Shown here piece by piece: positions 18,831-26,782 of a stretch of DNA of 64,000 bases. The stretch's first letter is position 1. Every line of letters starts with the position of its first letter. A program made the position numbers and the translations under genes. The stretch covers positions 1 to 64,000 of the forward strand of contig NZ_CYPW01000006.1 of the NCBI RefSeq assembly GCF_001458175.1, read 5' to 3'. Under the pieces are notes generated by a model that was not told the origin of the DNA, did not search any database, and was given only the letters and a program-made list of their open reading frames with translations. The stretch is from Shimia marina (GTDB lineage: Bacteria; Pseudomonadota; Alphaproteobacteria; Rhodobacterales; Rhodobacteraceae).

Positions 18831-19217
18831 ATGATCGCTTATGTCACCGTCGGCGCAGACGACATCCTCGCCGCAGAGCGTTTCTACTCAGCCTTCCTGC
18901 CCGCTCTCGGCTACCGGCTTGAGCACTATCATGGCGATCTCAGCTACATCCCGCCCGGCACGCCGCCAACCTCCCCAGATTTCTATGTCAAAGCCCCCTT
19001 CAACGGTGCGCCCGCTTCCGCAGGCAACGGCAGCATGGTGGCCTTTCAGGCAGACAACCAACAGCAGGTGCGCGATCTGCACGCCGCCGCGCTCTTAGCA
19101 GGTGGCGCAGACGCGGGTGCCCCGGGCTTTCGCGAGGCCTACAGCGACAATTTCTTCGTCGCCTATCTGCGCGATCCCCAAGGCAACAAGCTCGCCCTCT
19201 TCACAACCACCTCGTAG
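18831..19217 (+). CDS. VOC family protein (glyoxalase/bleomycin-resistance fold)
   Basis: A 128-residue protein with the paired beta-alpha-beta-beta-beta units of the vicinal-oxygen-chelate fold. It begins MIAYVTVGADDILAAERFYSAF and ends FVAYLRDPQGNKLALFTTTS, with the closing glutamate-like metal position not evident. The function is unknown; many roseobacter homologues are simply named VOC family protein. GAAAGGAAG precedes the ATG. Its stop codon lies inside the 27-nt repeated palindrome described separately. Confidence 0.85.
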   Translation: MIAYVTVGADDILAAERFYSAFLPALGYRLEHYHGDLSYIPPGTPPTSPDFYVKAPFNGAPASAGNGSMVAFQADNQQQVRDLHAAALLAGGADAGAPGFREAYSDNFFVAYLRDPQGNKLALFTTTS

Positions 19218-19239
19218 GGTGCGCAGTCCCTGCGCACCA
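19213..19239. repeat. 27-nt palindromic repeat, copy 1
   Basis: Contains the perfect inverted repeat GGTGCGCAG-TCC-CTGCGCACC (19218-19238). An identical 27-nt segment occurs at 40697-40723. In this copy the VOC gene's TAG stop lies inside the repeat. Confidence 0.8.
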
Positions 19240-19293
19240 TTGCGTCACCAGCAGATTTCAGGGCGGCCAAAGCCCCCCCAGACAGCTGCTCGC

Positions 19294-20439
19294 CTAAGCA
19301 GAGCGCCCCCCCTTGTGCCACGCCGCCCGCAATGAGGGCACGCCCTCGGTCAGCCGGAACCGGATCATATCCGCCTGCAAACCCACCTCGAGTCGCCCGC
19401 GATCCTGCAGGTTGGTGTAACGTGCCGGCGCTGCGGTCACCGTGTGCAGCCCCTTGGCCATATCCCCCCAGACATTGCCCAGCATCACTGCCCCCAAAAG
19501 CAGCGATGACGGCACATAATCGGAGGAAATGATGTCCAGCAGGCCTTGGTCCGCCAGATCCATCGCTGCCACGTTGCCGGAGTGGCTGCCGCCCCGCACA
19601 AGGTTCGGCCCGCCCATGATATTGGCGATGCCGTGCTTATGGTTGGCGCGCGCCGCCTCAACCGTGGTCGGAAACTCCGCCAGATGAATGCCATAGCCCG
19701 CCGAGGTCATCACCTGTGCCTGCGTGCTGTCATCATGACTCGCCAGAACCGCACCAAACCTCTTGGCAGCGGCCACCGTAGCCTCTTCATGGCGCTTGCC
19801 AAATTTGTCATGCAGCCCATAGAGAAACTGCACATAGGCCTCAAACGCCGCCGGATCCATCGCATATTTTCCGCGCAGATAGCCTTCGAATTTGGAGAGA
19901 TCCGTGAACTGACGCTGCCCGGGCGTGTGATCCATCAGGCTCACAATGCCAATGCGATCTTCCGGCCCGAACTCGGCCAGCTCATCCACCAAGGTTTCAG
20001 AACAGGTCTCCGCCCGCAGATGGATATGGTGGCTGATCCGCAGCCCACCACTGTCGCGCATCGACAGGATCTCATCGGCCACGGCACGGGCATATTTGCC
20101 GTAATCACGCCGCCCATCCGTCAGGATCGACCCGACCCGCAGCGCATCAAACACCGTGGTGATCCCGACACTCGCCAGTTCCGCATCATGGGCCACAATC
20201 GCCGCCTGATGCGGCCAGTTGACCTTGGGCCGCGGGCTCATATGCCGCTCCAGATTGTCGGTATGCAGCTCAATCAGGCCCGGCGCAATAAAATCGCCAG
20301 CGCAATCTACCGAACCCTGAGGCACGGATCTTCCCTGATCCATCTCTGCAATCACCCCGTCCCGCACAACAACAGATCCGGTCACGGTCTCCGTCGGCAA
20401 AACAAGGGTGGCATTTGCAAGGATCATCTCTTGTGTCAT
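19294..20439 (-). CDS. phnM: Alpha-D-ribose 1-methylphosphonate 5-triphosphate diphosphatase (canonical PhnM)
   Basis: A 381-residue amidohydrolase-fold enzyme that removes pyrophosphate from the ribose-triphosphate phosphonate, giving the PhnJ substrate. The metal-binding GLIELHTDN block, RPKVNWP, GITTVFDA, the LMDHTPGQRQF motif, the ASHDD metal ligand and GGPNLVRGGSHSGN are all present as in Escherichia coli PhnM. The start is MTQEMILAN at 20439. It is divergent from the DUF1045 gene by 52 nt. A second, different PhnM lies at 27596. Confidence 0.94.
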   Translation of the reverse strand: MTQEMILANATLVLPTETVTGSVVVRDGVIAEMDQGRSVPQGSVDCAGDFIAPGLIELHTDNLERHMSPRPKVNWPHQAAIVAHDAELASVGITTVFDALRVGSILTDGRRDYGKYARAVADEILSMRDSGGLRISHHIHLRAETCSETLVDELAEFGPEDRIGIVSLMDHTPGQRQFTDLSKFEGYLRGKYAMDPAAFEAYVQFLYGLHDKFGKRHEEATVAAAKRFGAVLASHDDSTQAQVMTSAGYGIHLAEFPTTVEAARANHKHGIANIMGGPNLVRGGSHSGNVAAMDLADQGLLDIISSDYVPSSLLLGAVMLGNVWGDMAKGLHTVTAAPARYTNLQDRGRLEVGLQADMIRFRLTEGVPSLRAAWHKGGRSA

Positions 20440-20466
20440 GTGAGTGTCACGCATTTTTGGCATTCG

Positions 20467-20484
20467 CTGTCAAAAGGTTGAAAG
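20467..20484 (-). promoter_or_regulatory. Weak candidate Pho box between phnM and the DUF1045 gene
   Basis: On the minus strand CTTTCAA-CCTT-TTGACAG keeps the two half-sites 11 nt apart, matching 5/7 and 4/7 of the CTGTCAT consensus. The similarity is weak. Confidence 0.25.
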
Positions 20485-20491
20485 AGGCAAC

Positions 20492-21175
20492 ATGCAGTTC
20501 AGAAGATACGGCATTTATTACACGCCAGAGCCCGGCGCTCTGGCCGATTTTGGCGCCCAATGGCTGGGCTGGGATCCTGTCGCGGCCAAACATTGCCCCC
20601 ATCCGGAGATTGCAGATCTTCCGCGCCCTGTGGAAGAGATCACGACCACGCCGCGCAAATACGGGTTGCACGGCACCATCAAACCGCCGTTTTTTCTGGC
20701 AGATAACCAAAGCCCAGAAGCGCTGCAAAAGGCGCTGGCCGGGCTCTGCGTCACACTGCCCCCCGTCACACTTCCCGGCCTGACGCTGTCCCGCCTCGGC
20801 AGTTTTCTGGCGCTGAAAATCGACGGCGATCAAACACCACTGGCCGCACTGGCCGCGCGCGCTGTCACCGAGCTCGACATGTTCCGCCGCCCGCCCTCTG
20901 AAGCGGAGCTGGCGCGCCGCCGTCAGGCCAATCTGTCGCCTGCGCAGGAAGCGCTGCTGGCAGAGTGGGGATACCCCTATGTGATGGAGGAATTTCGCTT
21001 CCACATCACCCTCACAGGCCGCCTTGGCAAAGATGCCGAACAAACCCAAGCCGCGCTTCTGCCCCACATCACAGCGCTCTTGCCACAGCCCTTTGTGGTG
21101 AGCAGCCTGACCCTGGTGGGCGAAGACGACAGCCAGATGTTTCACGAAATCCACCGCTACGCCCTCACCGGCTGA
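20492..21175 (+). CDS. DUF1045 phosphonate-operon protein, 2H phosphoesterase fold
   Basis: A 227-residue protein of the phn-associated DUF1045 family. It carries two H-x-T motifs, HGT at residues 60-62 and HIT at 171-173, spaced as in 2H phosphoesterases, which open cyclic phosphodiesters. AGAGG precedes the ATG at 20492. It lies in the phn locus with phnN and phnM but no phnP, whose normal job is opening 5-phosphoribosyl 1,2-cyclic phosphate. DUF1045 may do this step; that is inference. Its last 19 nt overlap the 3' end of phnN on the other strand. Confidence 0.88.
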   Translation: MQFRRYGIYYTPEPGALADFGAQWLGWDPVAAKHCPHPEIADLPRPVEEITTTPRKYGLHGTIKPPFFLADNQSPEALQKALAGLCVTLPPVTLPGLTLSRLGSFLALKIDGDQTPLAALAARAVTELDMFRRPPSEAELARRRQANLSPAQEALLAEWGYPYVMEEFRFHITLTGRLGKDAEQTQAALLPHITALLPQPFVVSSLTLVGEDDSQMFHEIHRYALTG

Positions 21176-21714
21176 AGCGCCTCAAGCGCGGCGGCCACCG
21201 TGGCCGCCAGCGCCCCATCATTGGCCACTTCCACCACATCTTCGCCCGCCGGGCGCGACACGCCAGCACGGGCCAGACGCGCAGCTATCTCCGCCTCGCT
21301 CTCCCGTCCTCGCGCCGCCAGCCGCTGCGCCAGCGTCTGCACATCTGCGGTCAGCGAAAGCACGGCAAAATCCTCAAACGCCGCCCGCGCCTGATCGAGC
21401 ACACCACGGGACAGGTTCACCAGCACAATCCGCGCACCTGCTTGTTGCAATGCCTTGCGCGGCACGCCATAGCGCAGCCCATGGGCCGCCCACCACAGCG
21501 CAAAAGAGCCTTCGGCCACCAGCGCATCAAACTCTGCATCCGTGGCCCCGATGGAATTCTCCCCACCAGCGCCCGCCGCCCGCGTGATCACGCGTCGCGC
21601 CAAAACCACATCGGCGCGCGCCGCCGCCATGGCCTCCATCACCGTGTCCTTGCCCACGCCGGAAGGCCCCACGACCCCCACAACCCGCGCTGGCAGCGCA
21701 GCGTTGCCCATCAC
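21157..21714 (-). CDS. phnN: Ribose 1,5-bisphosphate phosphokinase
   Basis: A 185-residue guanylate-kinase-like enzyme that phosphorylates ribose 1,5-bisphosphate to PRPP. The P-loop reads GPSGVGKDT near residues 16-24. It is the last gene of the phnG-to-phnN operon, overlapping phnL by four bases (ATGA). Its 3' end runs 19 nt into the opposite-strand DUF1045 gene. Confidence 0.93.
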   Translation of the reverse strand: MMGNAALPARVVGVVGPSGVGKDTVMEAMAAARADVVLARRVITRAAGAGGENSIGATDAEFDALVAEGSFALWWAAHGLRYGVPRKALQQAGARIVLVNLSRGVLDQARAAFEDFAVLSLTADVQTLAQRLAARGRESEAEIAARLARAGVSRPAGEDVVEVANDGALAATVAAALEALQPVRA

Positions 21715-22400
21715 GCCGCCCCCTGCAGGCCGGGCGTGAAAACAGACACATCAATCTCCCGGTCACAGACCTGATCGCGTGCCGCCTCATCGTGGAAAAT
21801 CCCGACAATCGCCGCCCCGCGCGCCTTAGCCTCTTCAATCAACCCCAGCACCGTGGCGCGGTTGGTCGCATCCAGCGAGGCTGTCGGCTCATCCAAAAGC
21901 ATCGCCGGATAGCTATGGGCAAAGCCGCGCGCAATGTTCACCCGCTGCTGCTCCCCGCCAGAAAACGACGTCGGGCTCAGCTGCCACAACCGCTCTGGAA
22001 TACGCAGCTGGGTCAGCAGATCCCGCGCACGCTCCCGCGCCGCCTCGGCCTCCACGCCCACCGCCAGCAGTGGCTCTGCCACCACATCCAGTGTCGGCAC
22101 CCGTGGCACAACCCGCAGAAACTGGCTCACATAGCCCAGCACCTCACGCCGCAGTGCCAGGATTTCGCGCGGCTCGGCCTGCACCACATCCACGCCATCC
22201 ACGACGATCGACCCACCTGCGGCCAGGTAATTGCCATAGATCATCCGCATCAGAGTGGATTTGCCAGCACCAGACGCCCCGGTCAGCGCCACACATTCCC
22301 CGCGCGCCACACTCAGGTTGGCCCCATCCATCACCGGGATCACCGCGCTGCCCTGATTGTGCAGGGTGAAGGTCTTGCTCAGATCTCTAATCTCAATCAT
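21711..22400 (-). CDS. phnL: C-P lyase complex ATP-binding subunit PhnL
   Basis: A 229-residue ABC-type ATPase that acts with PhnGHI to attach the phosphonate to the ribose of ATP. Walker A is GASGAGKST, the signature is FSGGEQQR and Walker B is AMLLDEPTASLD. MIEIRDLSKTF at 22400 is chosen as the start. A REP-like palindrome fills the 57 nt between phnK and phnL. Confidence 0.94.
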   Translation of the reverse strand: MIEIRDLSKTFTLHNQGSAVIPVMDGANLSVARGECVALTGASGAGKSTLMRMIYGNYLAAGGSIVVDGVDVVQAEPREILALRREVLGYVSQFLRVVPRVPTLDVVAEPLLAVGVEAEAARERARDLLTQLRIPERLWQLSPTSFSGGEQQRVNIARGFAHSYPAMLLDEPTASLDATNRATVLGLIEEAKARGAAIVGIFHDEAARDQVCDREIDVSVFTPGLQGAA

Positions 22401-22411
22401 CTGATTTCTCA

Positions 22412-22455
22412 TTCCCAAATATCCTCGGGGGTTTGGGGGCAGACAGCCCCCAACC
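22412..22455. repeat. Roseobacter-type extragenic palindrome A (between phnK and phnL)
   Basis: On the minus strand a GGGGGCTGTCTGCCCCC hairpin is followed by CCCCCGAGGATATTTGGG. The GGATATTT core recurs at 29491-29570 and 44164-44250. It lies inside the phn operon, between two genes. Confidence 0.7.
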
Positions 22456-22457
22456 TG

Positions 22458-23228
22458 TCAAACTTGCAGAACGGAACTGACCAGCAGCTGCGTATAGGCA
22501 TGCTGCGGATCATCCAGCACCTGATCGGTCAGGCCGGTCTCCACCACATGGCCGTCTTTCATCACCATCAACCGATCCGCGAGCAGGCGCACCACCGCCA
22601 GATCATGGGTCACGATGATGGCGCTCAGCCCCATTTCACGCACCAACCCCCGCAACAGATCCAGAAGACGCGCCTGCACGGACACATCAAGGCCCCCTGT
22701 GGGCTCATCCATGAACACCAGCCGCGGCCCCGTCACCAGATTGCGCGCAATCTGCAGGCGCTGCTGCATCCCGCCGGAAAACTGCGTCGGGCGGTCATCC
22801 ACGCGGCTCTCGCTGATCTCCACCCGGCCCAGCCAGTCAACCGCCTCTGCGCGGATGTTGCCATAATGGCGCGCGCCCACGGCCATCAGCCGCTCGCCCA
22901 CGTTGCCCCCAGCGCTCACATTCATGCGCAGCCCATCGCGGGCATGCTGATGCACAAAGGCCCAGTCGGTGCGGCTCAACATGCGGCGCTCCGGCTCACT
23001 CATGGTGACCGTGTCCCGCATCGCGCCGTCGCGCATTTCAAACAGCACCTCGCCGGTTTCTGGGGTCAGATGACCGGCGAGGCAGTTGAGCAGAGTCGAC
23101 TTGCCTGACCCACTCTCCCCAACAATCCCCATGACCTCTCCGGGGTAGAGATCAAAATTGACGTCTTGGCAGCCAATTCGCTGGCCATAGTATTTGCTGA
23201 TATTCTCAACTTTCAGAAGCGGCGTCAT
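22458..23228 (-). CDS. phnK: C-P lyase complex ATP-binding subunit PhnK
   Basis: A 256-residue ABC-type ATPase that docks on the PhnGHIJ core in known structures. Walker A is GESGSGKST, the signature FSGGMQQR and Walker B VFMDEPTGGLD. The start is ATG at 23228, which overlaps the phnJ stop as ATGA. It resembles dipeptide-type ABC ATPases but has no permease partner, in line with its role in the C-P lyase complex. Confidence 0.95.
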   Translation of the reverse strand: MTPLLKVENISKYYGQRIGCQDVNFDLYPGEVMGIVGESGSGKSTLLNCLAGHLTPETGEVLFEMRDGAMRDTVTMSEPERRMLSRTDWAFVHQHARDGLRMNVSAGGNVGERLMAVGARHYGNIRAEAVDWLGRVEISESRVDDRPTQFSGGMQQRLQIARNLVTGPRLVFMDEPTGGLDVSVQARLLDLLRGLVREMGLSAIIVTHDLAVVRLLADRLMVMKDGHVVETGLTDQVLDDPQHAYTQLLVSSVLQV

Positions 23229-24094
23229 GCGGCTGTCTCCTCAAGTGCTGCGGCCTGCGCCCCCACATGTCCGGCCGCACGGCGGCTGGCGCAATAATCG
23301 GTGTCAGAGCAAACAAACATCCTGCTGCCTGCATCATCCATGATCACCTCATCCAGATAGCTGTCCTCTGCGCCACACATGTCACAAGGGTGCTCGGCTT
23401 TGCTGGCCTCAAACGGGAAATCCTCAAAATCAAGGCTCACCACCTGACAGTAAGGCGGCAGCGCATAGATCCGTTGCTCACGGCCCGCACCAAACAGCTG
23501 GATCGCCGCCATTTCCATCTTCGGATTGTCAAACTTCGGGATCGGGCTCGGATCCATCACATAACGGCCCTCCACCTTCACCGGATAGGCATAAGAAGTG
23601 GCAATCGCGCCGTGTTTGGCAATGTCCTCATAGAGTTTCACATGCATGAGGCCATATTCCTCAAGGCTGTGCATCTTGCGGGTTTCCACCTCAGACGGCT
23701 CCAGAAAGCGCAGCGGCTCTGGGATCGGCACCTGATAGACCAAAATCTGATCCTCACGCAGCGCTTCTTCGGGAATACGGTGGCGGGTCTGAATGACACT
23801 GGCCTGTGCGGTTTCCTCAGTGGTGGCCACACCGGCGGTCTTCTCAAAGAACTTGCGGATCGACACCGCATTGGTGGTGTCATCCGCGCCCTGGTCGATC
23901 ACCTTCAGCGTGTCTTCAGGCGTCAGCGTGGCGGCAGAGACCTGCACGCCCCCCGTGCCCCAGCCATAAGGCATCGGCATCTCGCGGCTGGCAAAAGGCA
24001 CCTGATAGCCGGGAATGGCCAGCCCCTTCAGGATAGCACGGCGGATCATCCGCTTGGTCTGCTCATCCAGATAGGCAAAGTTATAGTCGCTCAT
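23225..24094 (-). CDS. phnJ: Alpha-D-ribose 1-methylphosphonate 5-phosphate C-P lyase
   Basis: A 289-residue radical-SAM enzyme that breaks the C-P bond. The cysteine cluster lies in CDMCGAEDSYLDEVI and MFVCSDTDYCASRR, matching the Fe-S-binding cysteines of Escherichia coli PhnJ. MPYGWGTGGVQ and the HRIPE stretch are also typical. The start overlaps the stop of an unrecognised 157-aa gene (ATGA), so the usual phnI-phnJ adjacency is interrupted. Both ATG contexts share ATGAGCG. Confidence 0.96.
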   Translation of the reverse strand: MSDYNFAYLDEQTKRMIRRAILKGLAIPGYQVPFASREMPMPYGWGTGGVQVSAATLTPEDTLKVIDQGADDTTNAVSIRKFFEKTAGVATTEETAQASVIQTRHRIPEEALREDQILVYQVPIPEPLRFLEPSEVETRKMHSLEEYGLMHVKLYEDIAKHGAIATSYAYPVKVEGRYVMDPSPIPKFDNPKMEMAAIQLFGAGREQRIYALPPYCQVVSLDFEDFPFEASKAEHPCDMCGAEDSYLDEVIMDDAGSRMFVCSDTDYCASRRAAGHVGAQAAALEETAA

Positions 24095-24564
24095 GATATG
24101 CCCTCACGTGCATATAGGATTGCTGCGGCTTCGTCGTTCCACATCAAGCCTCCATCAGTTTTGTCGAGCACACCAAGTGCCCAAATTTCTTCAAACGCCA
24201 ACGTCAGTTCACTTGGGATTCGCATCGGCTCCCAAAGCTGGTCACTCAAGCCCAACACATCGTTGAACCCCATAAGAGCACCGGCCAATATTGCGTTACC
24301 TGCAGGCGTAATCTTAGAAGCAGAAAACGTTGCTTCTGGAGCCAAGATCCAAAGCGGCGACAGTCCGGAAAGGGGTTCACACAATTCAAATTGAGCCAGA
24401 GCGTTAAGCGCTCCCTCCGCCGCACTCATATGCTTGTGATGAACTATGGGTTCTTTCAAAAACTTGGCTCGCTCCCCATGAGCGGGGTCGTTTAACTCGA
24501 ACCACTGATCGCCAGGAAACGATCTCAGCAACACCTCTCTCACAGCCAAAGCAAGGGCGCTCAT
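24091..24564 (-). CDS. Unrecognised 157-aa protein inserted between phnI and phnJ
   Basis: I do not recognise this protein. It has 157 residues, no signal peptide or TM helix, a hydrophobic central segment (SKITPAGNAILAGALMGFNDV), a His-rich patch (IVHHKHM) and a single Cys. The nucleotide composition looks less GC-rich than the phn genes on either side. It overlaps phnI and phnJ by ATGA at both ends, and both ATG sites read ATGAGCG, so translation is coupled. The placement argues for a role tied to the C-P lyase core, or for a neutral insertion that kept coupling. A frame this well overlapped is unlikely to be noise. Confidence 0.8.
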   Translation of the reverse strand: MSALALAVREVLLRSFPGDQWFELNDPAHGERAKFLKEPIVHHKHMSAAEGALNALAQFELCEPLSGLSPLWILAPEATFSASKITPAGNAILAGALMGFNDVLGLSDQLWEPMRIPSELTLAFEEIWALGVLDKTDGGLMWNDEAAAILYAREGIS

Positions 24565-25667
24565 TCCGCCGCCTCCTGCACAGATGTCTCACCCGCAGCA
24601 AGGTTCTCTGCCGCCTCACGGCGCAGCTTGCGGATCAGCTCCAGCTCAGACTGGAAATCCACATAGTGCGGCAGTTTGATGTGCTCCAAGAACCCCGTCG
24701 CCTGAATATTGTCGGAGTGATAAAGCACAAACTCCTCATCCTGCGCTGGCGCGCCAAGGTTATCTTCACCCAGCTCTTTCCAGCGCAGCGCACGGTCTAC
24801 GAGCGCCATGGAAATAGACTTGCGCTCAGACTGGCCAAACACCAGCCCATAGCCGCGCGTGAACTGCGGCGGCTCGGTTTTGGAGCCCTGAAATTGGTTC
24901 ACCGTTTCACATTCGGTCAGCTCGATCTCGCCAATCTCGATGGCAAAGCCCAGCTCCGGGATTTCCATCTCCACCGCCACTTTGCCGATGCGCAGTTCCC
25001 CCACAAAGGCGTGGTTGCGCGCATAACCCCGCTGCGTGGAGTAGGCCATCGACAGCACAAACCCCTCATCCCCCCGCGTCAGCGCCTGCAGGCGCAGCGG
25101 ACGGTTTGCGGGCAGCTCCAGCGGTTCACGCGTCAAATCACCGGGTGTTTCCTCAGAGGCCACTTCCGTCTGGATCAGCCCCTCTTTGTTAAGAAACTCG
25201 GTGATATGCGGCGTCGGCTCCGTGCGCGCTTCGCCACGCTCAACCACAGGCGTCTCGCCCTCTGCCGCCAGCGCAAAATCGAGCAGGCGGTGGGTGTAGT
25301 CAAACGTCGGCCCTAGAATCTGCCCGCCGGGCGCGTCCTTGAAGGTGGCCGATACCCGACGGTCACAGGCCATGTCTTCTGTCTTCACCGGTAAGGATAC
25401 GCCAAAGCGCGGCAAAGTGGTGCGATAGGCCCGAATGAGGAAAATCGCCTCAATCATGTCGCCGCGCGCCTGCTTGATAGCCAGCGCGGCAAGATCAGGG
25501 TCATAAAGCGAGCCTTCCGCCATCACCCGGTTCACCGCCAATGCCAGCTGCTCACGGATCTGCGCCACGGACAGCTCCGCCACATTCAAATCACCCCGGC
25601 GCTCTTCGGCCAGCCAGGCATGCGCATTATCAATCGCGCGCTCGCCGCCTTTCACTGCAACATACAT
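24561..25667 (-). CDS. phnI: C-P lyase core complex subunit PhnI
   Basis: A 368-residue protein that displaces adenine from ATP and joins the phosphonate to ribose. It begins MYVAVKGGERAIDNAHAWL, contains RRGDLNVAELSV, and has the AFVGELRIGKVAVEM and VALVDRALRW blocks usual in PhnI. The ATG overlaps the phnH stop by one base (TGATG). Its stop overlaps the start of the 157-aa gene. Confidence 0.95.
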   Translation of the reverse strand: MYVAVKGGERAIDNAHAWLAEERRGDLNVAELSVAQIREQLALAVNRVMAEGSLYDPDLAALAIKQARGDMIEAIFLIRAYRTTLPRFGVSLPVKTEDMACDRRVSATFKDAPGGQILGPTFDYTHRLLDFALAAEGETPVVERGEARTEPTPHITEFLNKEGLIQTEVASEETPGDLTREPLELPANRPLRLQALTRGDEGFVLSMAYSTQRGYARNHAFVGELRIGKVAVEMEIPELGFAIEIGEIELTECETVNQFQGSKTEPPQFTRGYGLVFGQSERKSISMALVDRALRWKELGEDNLGAPAQDEEFVLYHSDNIQATGFLEHIKLPHYVDFQSELELIRKLRREAAENLAAGETSVQEAAE

Positions 25668-26236
25668 CAGGCCGCCTCCACTTTCGTTGTTCTTGGCAGC
25701 GCGGAGACCTGATCCCCGCAGGTGAAGAAGAAGTCTAGCCCCAGCGGGAACAGCAGCGCGTTCATCTGAAAGGCCTCTGTTTCCGGCAGCGCCATCTCAG
25801 CCGTCTCTTTGATGCCCGGGCCACGCAGGGTTGCTCCGGCGGAAGCAAGCACCTCACGCTCCACAATCAATGTAGCGGAGCGGTCCGGATATTCCGGCGT
25901 GCCAATGGCAAAGCGGCTCAAAGGCGCCAGATCTTCCCAACGCCCAATCGCAAACATGGCCTGCTCCGCCGCAACAATTGGCGCCCCCACATGGAAAGCC
26001 ACCCAATCGCGCATGGCCGTGCAGTCCCAGTCGCCCGCCAGATGCAGCGGGGTATCCGGATCACATAACGTCAAGATCACCGTGCCCGCTGCGACGGAGA
26101 CCGGTGCCGGTGGTTGCGCGCCCTGCAGGGTTTCCAACTTACCGGGACGCGCCATCACAGTCATGAGCCCCCGAAACGCCCGTGCGGCATCCACAGGGGC
26201 ATTGGCGAAACCGCCTTTCAATACATCAGCGTCCAT
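25667..26236 (-). CDS. phnH: C-P lyase core complex subunit PhnH
   Basis: A 189-residue structural subunit of the PhnGHIJ core. It contains the ARAFRGLMTVMARPGKL block near the N-terminus and ends with PLGLDFFFTCGDQVSALPRTT, both typical of PhnH. The ATG overlaps the phnG stop by one base, and the stop overlaps phnI, so it is translationally coupled. Confidence 0.93.
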   Translation of the reverse strand: MDADVLKGGFANAPVDAARAFRGLMTVMARPGKLETLQGAQPPAPVSVAAGTVILTLCDPDTPLHLAGDWDCTAMRDWVAFHVGAPIVAAEQAMFAIGRWEDLAPLSRFAIGTPEYPDRSATLIVEREVLASAGATLRGPGIKETAEMALPETEAFQMNALLFPLGLDFFFTCGDQVSALPRTTKVEAA

Positions 26237-26679
26237 CAGTCTTCTCCCCGCACCATGGTGAAGAAATCCACCTTCGTCGCCGCAGCCTTCTGTGCGCGGG
26301 TGGTTTTGGCCGCCATCATTTCCGCTGCAAGCGGTGTCAGGATCGCCGTCTCCACAGCCTCTGCCGCTGGCCCCTGCATCAAAGCATCCACAAGCGCGGC
26401 CACTTCAGCCTGCTGCTTGTCACGACCCTGCACATAGCCGTGGCCCACTTCGCCGCTCTCCAACTGCAAGGCACAACGGGTCAGCGTCATTTCCCCAAGA
26501 TTGAAAGGGGCCCCAGTGCCCCCAAGGCGTCCACGCACCATGGTTGCGCCAATTTCTGGCGTGCGCAGCCAGTGAAAGGCGGGATCCGCGCCATACGCCT
26601 GCCAAAGCGCCTTAAGCCGCTCTGCCGGCGCCTTGGCCAACAGCGACATCCATGTGCGCCTGTTATTCTCTGCGGTCAT
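26236..26679 (-). CDS. phnG: C-P lyase core complex subunit PhnG
   Basis: A 147-residue subunit, first gene of the operon. It shows the RRTWMSLLAKAPAERL start, PEIGATMVRGRLGGTGAPFNLGEMTLTR and GHGYVQGRDKQQAE motifs of the family. The region between it and phnF holds a 9-bp inverted repeat and a candidate Pho box, so expression is likely phosphate- and PhnF-controlled. Confidence 0.94.
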   Translation of the reverse strand: MTAENNRRTWMSLLAKAPAERLKALWQAYGADPAFHWLRTPEIGATMVRGRLGGTGAPFNLGEMTLTRCALQLESGEVGHGYVQGRDKQQAEVAALVDALMQGPAAEAVETAILTPLAAEMMAAKTTRAQKAAATKVDFFTMVRGED

Positions 26680-26694
26680 CTAGACACCTTGTCG

Positions 26695-26726
26695 ATTTGT
26701 CTATTAATCTATACAACTAGACAAAT
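26695..26726. promoter_or_regulatory. Candidate PhnF operator between phnF and phnG
   Basis: ATTTGTCTA (26695-26703) and TAGACAAAT (26718-26726) form a perfect 9-bp inverted repeat with a 14-nt spacer, beginning 16 nt before the phnG start. A further TAGACA word lies at 26681-26686. Dimeric GntR regulators bind such sites, and phnF adjoins. The spacer is longer than usual for the family. Confidence 0.5.
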
Positions 26727-26764
26727 GTTAGCTTTGCGACGCGAGTCGCGCAATCCATCACCGC

Positions 26765-26782
26765 ATGAAGTTTTCATGACAC
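26765..26782 (-). promoter_or_regulatory. Candidate Pho box upstream of phnG
   Basis: The minus strand reads GTGTCAT-GAAA-ACTTCAT, two half-sites 11 nt apart, matching 6/7 and 4/7 of CTGTCAT. It lies 86 nt before phnG. A similar site precedes phnC. Confidence 0.4.

Noticed and set aside
19213-19239. 27-nt palindrome as an insertion-sequence end
   Set aside because: No transposase, target duplication or paired end lies near either copy.
21792-23108. Plus-strand open frame opposite phnL and phnK
   Set aside because: It spans two genes with clear ABC motifs on the minus strand, so it is a shadow.
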